Assembly (NCBI GenBank): GCA_021300175.1
Contig: JAJTIC010000023.1
Coordinates: 1-64,000, forward strand
Reading direction: 5' to 3'
DNA: 64,000 nt
From: Pseudomonadota bacterium
Lineage (GTDB): Bacteria; Bdellovibrionota; Bdellovibrionia; Bdellovibrionales; Bdellovibrionaceae
In this document: positions 62,647 through 64,000 of the stretch, one piece after another
Numbering within the stretch: the first letter of the stretch is position 1
How the letters are laid out: every line of letters starts with the position of its first letter
The notes under the pieces: generated by a model
The model's input: the letters and a program-made list of their open reading frames with translations, nothing else
Database searches by the model: none
What the model was told of the DNA's origin: nothing
Made by a program: the position numbers and the translations under genes

Positions 62647-64000
62647 TTACTTTGCCTCGAATGTCATTCCCGGTAAGAGTTTAGTGCCTTCAAAGCTATT
62701 CAAATCTTCAAGGCTTGCCACCGGCACTGAGCAATATTGAATTGCATAGTGAGCAGATGGGCGATCATTTCCAGATTTACCCATTCCACCAAAAGGAAGT
62801 TTGGAACTCGCACCATTTGTTGTGCGGTTGAAATTCAAGAGTCCTACGCGAGCTTCTAACAGAGCCTTCTGATAAAGATCTCTGTTCTTACTGAATAAAG
62901 ACATCACCAAGCCATAACCCGTAGAATTGACGATATTCAAAGTCTCATCAAAATCATGCACACGATAAATGGCTACGTTCGGACCAAAAATTTCATTTTT
63001 TTGATAAGTCGAGTTGGGATCAAACTTTTTAACTAAGTTAATGCTCGGAGTGACGTAATAACCTTTATATTTCAGATCGAGGGCCTTTCCTCTCATCAAA
63101 GGCTCGGCCTCTTCACGTTTTGCAATTTCTTGAAAGCGTAAATATTTCTCTACTGCTGGTTCATTGATCAATGGACCCATAAAGGGATCTTCCGACCAAT
63201 GACCAATAGTGAGTTTTTTAGCTGCTTCATAGAAACGATCGGTGAATTCATCAGCCACGGAATCATGAACCAGAATCCGTGAAGTGCAACTGCATCTTTG
63301 CCCCGTGGACATAAAGGAACCAATCAGACTTTCATAGATGGCTTTATTCATATCGGCATCAGCCCAAACCACCGTGGCATTCTTTCCACCCATTTCAAGG
63401 GCTAAGATCTTCCAATAGTGATTCATGGTCTCTTGCTTAATTCTTAAGCCCACTTCATAAGAGCCCGTGAAAAGAACACCGTCAACATGTTCATGTGTGA
63501 CGATCCTTCGGCCTGTTTCTCCGTCTCCTTGAACCATGTTGTAAACACCTTCAGGAAATCCAGCAGCTTGAATACATTCCGAATAAACTTGAGCGACAAA
63601 AGGAGTCTGCTCAGAAGGTTTAAAAACAATCGTGTTTCCCATGAGAAGAGCGGGAATAATGTGGCCATTAGGAAGATGGGCCGGAAAGTTGAAAGGTCCT
63701 ATGACCGACATGACCCCTCGTGGCTTATGGCGAATCACTCCATCCACTTGAGGCAAGGCATTCACAATTCGCTCTTCGGCCACCAGCTTTGTCGAGAAAT
63801 TCACAGTGATATCAATTTTTGAAGCCAAAGCTGTCGCTTCAGTCAAAGCATCCCACTTGGGCTTACCTGTATCCCGAGATATTGCCGTCGCGATCTCATT
63901 TTTCTTCAGTTCAAAAACTTCTTTCAACCGTAAAAGATAGGACTTTCGTTCATCCATGGTCAAACGCGCCCACGGCATGTAAGCTTTCCGTGCTGCTTCA
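62647..64000 (-). CDS. astD: Succinylglutamate-semialdehyde-dehydrogenase-like protein (partial)
   Basis: This NAD-dependent aldehyde dehydrogenase of at least 450 residues is cut at the right edge; the frame continues beyond 64000. Visible marks are the glutamate in LEMGGKN, the catalytic cysteine in TGQRCSCTSR, and the NADP/NAD-binding FTGSYEVGLRI. The C-terminal SKLPFGGMGKSGNDRPSAHYAIQYC is typical of AstD. AstD acts in arginine succinylation catabolism, but no other ast gene is visible, so a related substrate is possible. It ends 1 bp before mltG. Confidence 0.9.
   Translation of the reverse strand, partial: EAARKAYMPWARLTMDERKSYLLRLKEVFELKKNEIATAISRDTGKPKWDALTEATALASKIDITVNFSTKLVAEERIVNALPQVDGVIRHKPRGVMSVIGPFNFPAHLPNGHIIPALLMGNTIVFKPSEQTPFVAQVYSECIQAAGFPEGVYNMVQGDGETGRRIVTHEHVDGVLFTGSYEVGLRIKQETMNHYWKILALEMGGKNATVVWADADMNKAIYESLIGSFMSTGQRCSCTSRILVHDSVADEFTDRFYEAAKKLTIGHWSEDPFMGPLINEPAVEKYLRFQEIAKREEAEPLMRGKALDLKYKGYYVTPSINLVKKFDPNSTYQKNEIFGPNVAIYRVHDFDETLNIVNSTGYGLVMSLFSKNRDLYQKALLEARVGLLNFNRTTNGASSKLPFGGMGKSGNDRPSAHYAIQYCSVPVASLEDLNSFEGTKLLPGMTFEAK

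Overview
The window is a densely packed chromosomal segment, roughly mid-40s % G+C by eye. It has no phage, insertion sequence, CRISPR array, rRNA or tRNA gene that I can recognise. The mix points to a diderm, motile, predatory-type delta-like proteobacterium, most likely Bdellovibrionota (Bdellovibrio/Pseudobdellovibrio relatives). The evidence is a Tol system, LpoB and LolB-type lipoproteins, MotA/MotB/FlbD, MreB, a SUF-only Fe-S operon, PrkA/YeaH/SpoVR without sporulation, a PhaR-type regulator and many lipoproteins and secreted proteins of unknown function. This assignment is inferred from gene content and protein style, not from a marker search.

Layout. 1-2.7 kb (minus): macromolecular-synthesis operon rpsU-terminator-yqeY-dnaG-(start of probable rpoD). 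2.8-5.6 kb: tadA and an M48 protease lipoprotein on plus; an eIF1/SUI1-like gene with a tiny secreted protein on minus; a scramblase-like gene on plus. 5.6-10.3 kb (minus): prkA-yeaH-spoVR. 10.4-13.6 kb (minus): LolB-like and TPR lipoproteins and a pseudopilin-like small protein. 13.8-16.8 kb: phaR with promoter and terminator, the LpoB/COG3014-like lipoprotein pair, and a JAMM-only RadC fragment. 16.8-21.9 kb (minus): mreB followed by a sigma-region-4-like protein, a membrane anti-sigma-like protein and a sensor kinase in one overlapping unit. 22-30.4 kb: glpD and a GNAT-like gene, a HAD phosphatase, a PepP-like peptidase, a patatin-like lipoprotein that has lost its catalytic residues, then tlyA, ispA, xseB and xseA. 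30.4-33.3 kb: a candidate 6S-like RNA and a lipoprotein zinc protease with a small membrane partner. 33.3-38.9 kb (minus): rrf2-sufB-sufC-sufD-sufS-nfu. 39.1-46.5 kb (plus): a degenerate GDPD-like protein, then tolQ-tolR-tolA-tolB-glnE-cyclophilin ending at a strong terminator. 46.6-50.6 kb (plus): a 1042-residue membrane protein with an HEVGH motif and a small secreted helical protein. 50.7-53.2 kb: an orphan kinase and flbD-motA-motB. 53.3-64 kb: epimerase-mtgA, an ABC-2 exporter, typA, dus, a frameshifted secreted-protein gene, a nitroreductase, a small FG-GAP-like protein, mltG and an astD-like dehydrogenase cut by the window edge.

Several units serve the cell envelope: MreB, LpoB, MtgA and MltG for peptidoglycan, Tol and LolB for the outer membrane, and many lipoproteins. 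The least explained pieces are the mreB-sigma-like-anti-sigma-like-kinase unit, the 1042-residue HEVGH membrane protein, and the two enzyme-fold proteins that seem to have lost catalytic residues (patatin-like and GDPD-like).
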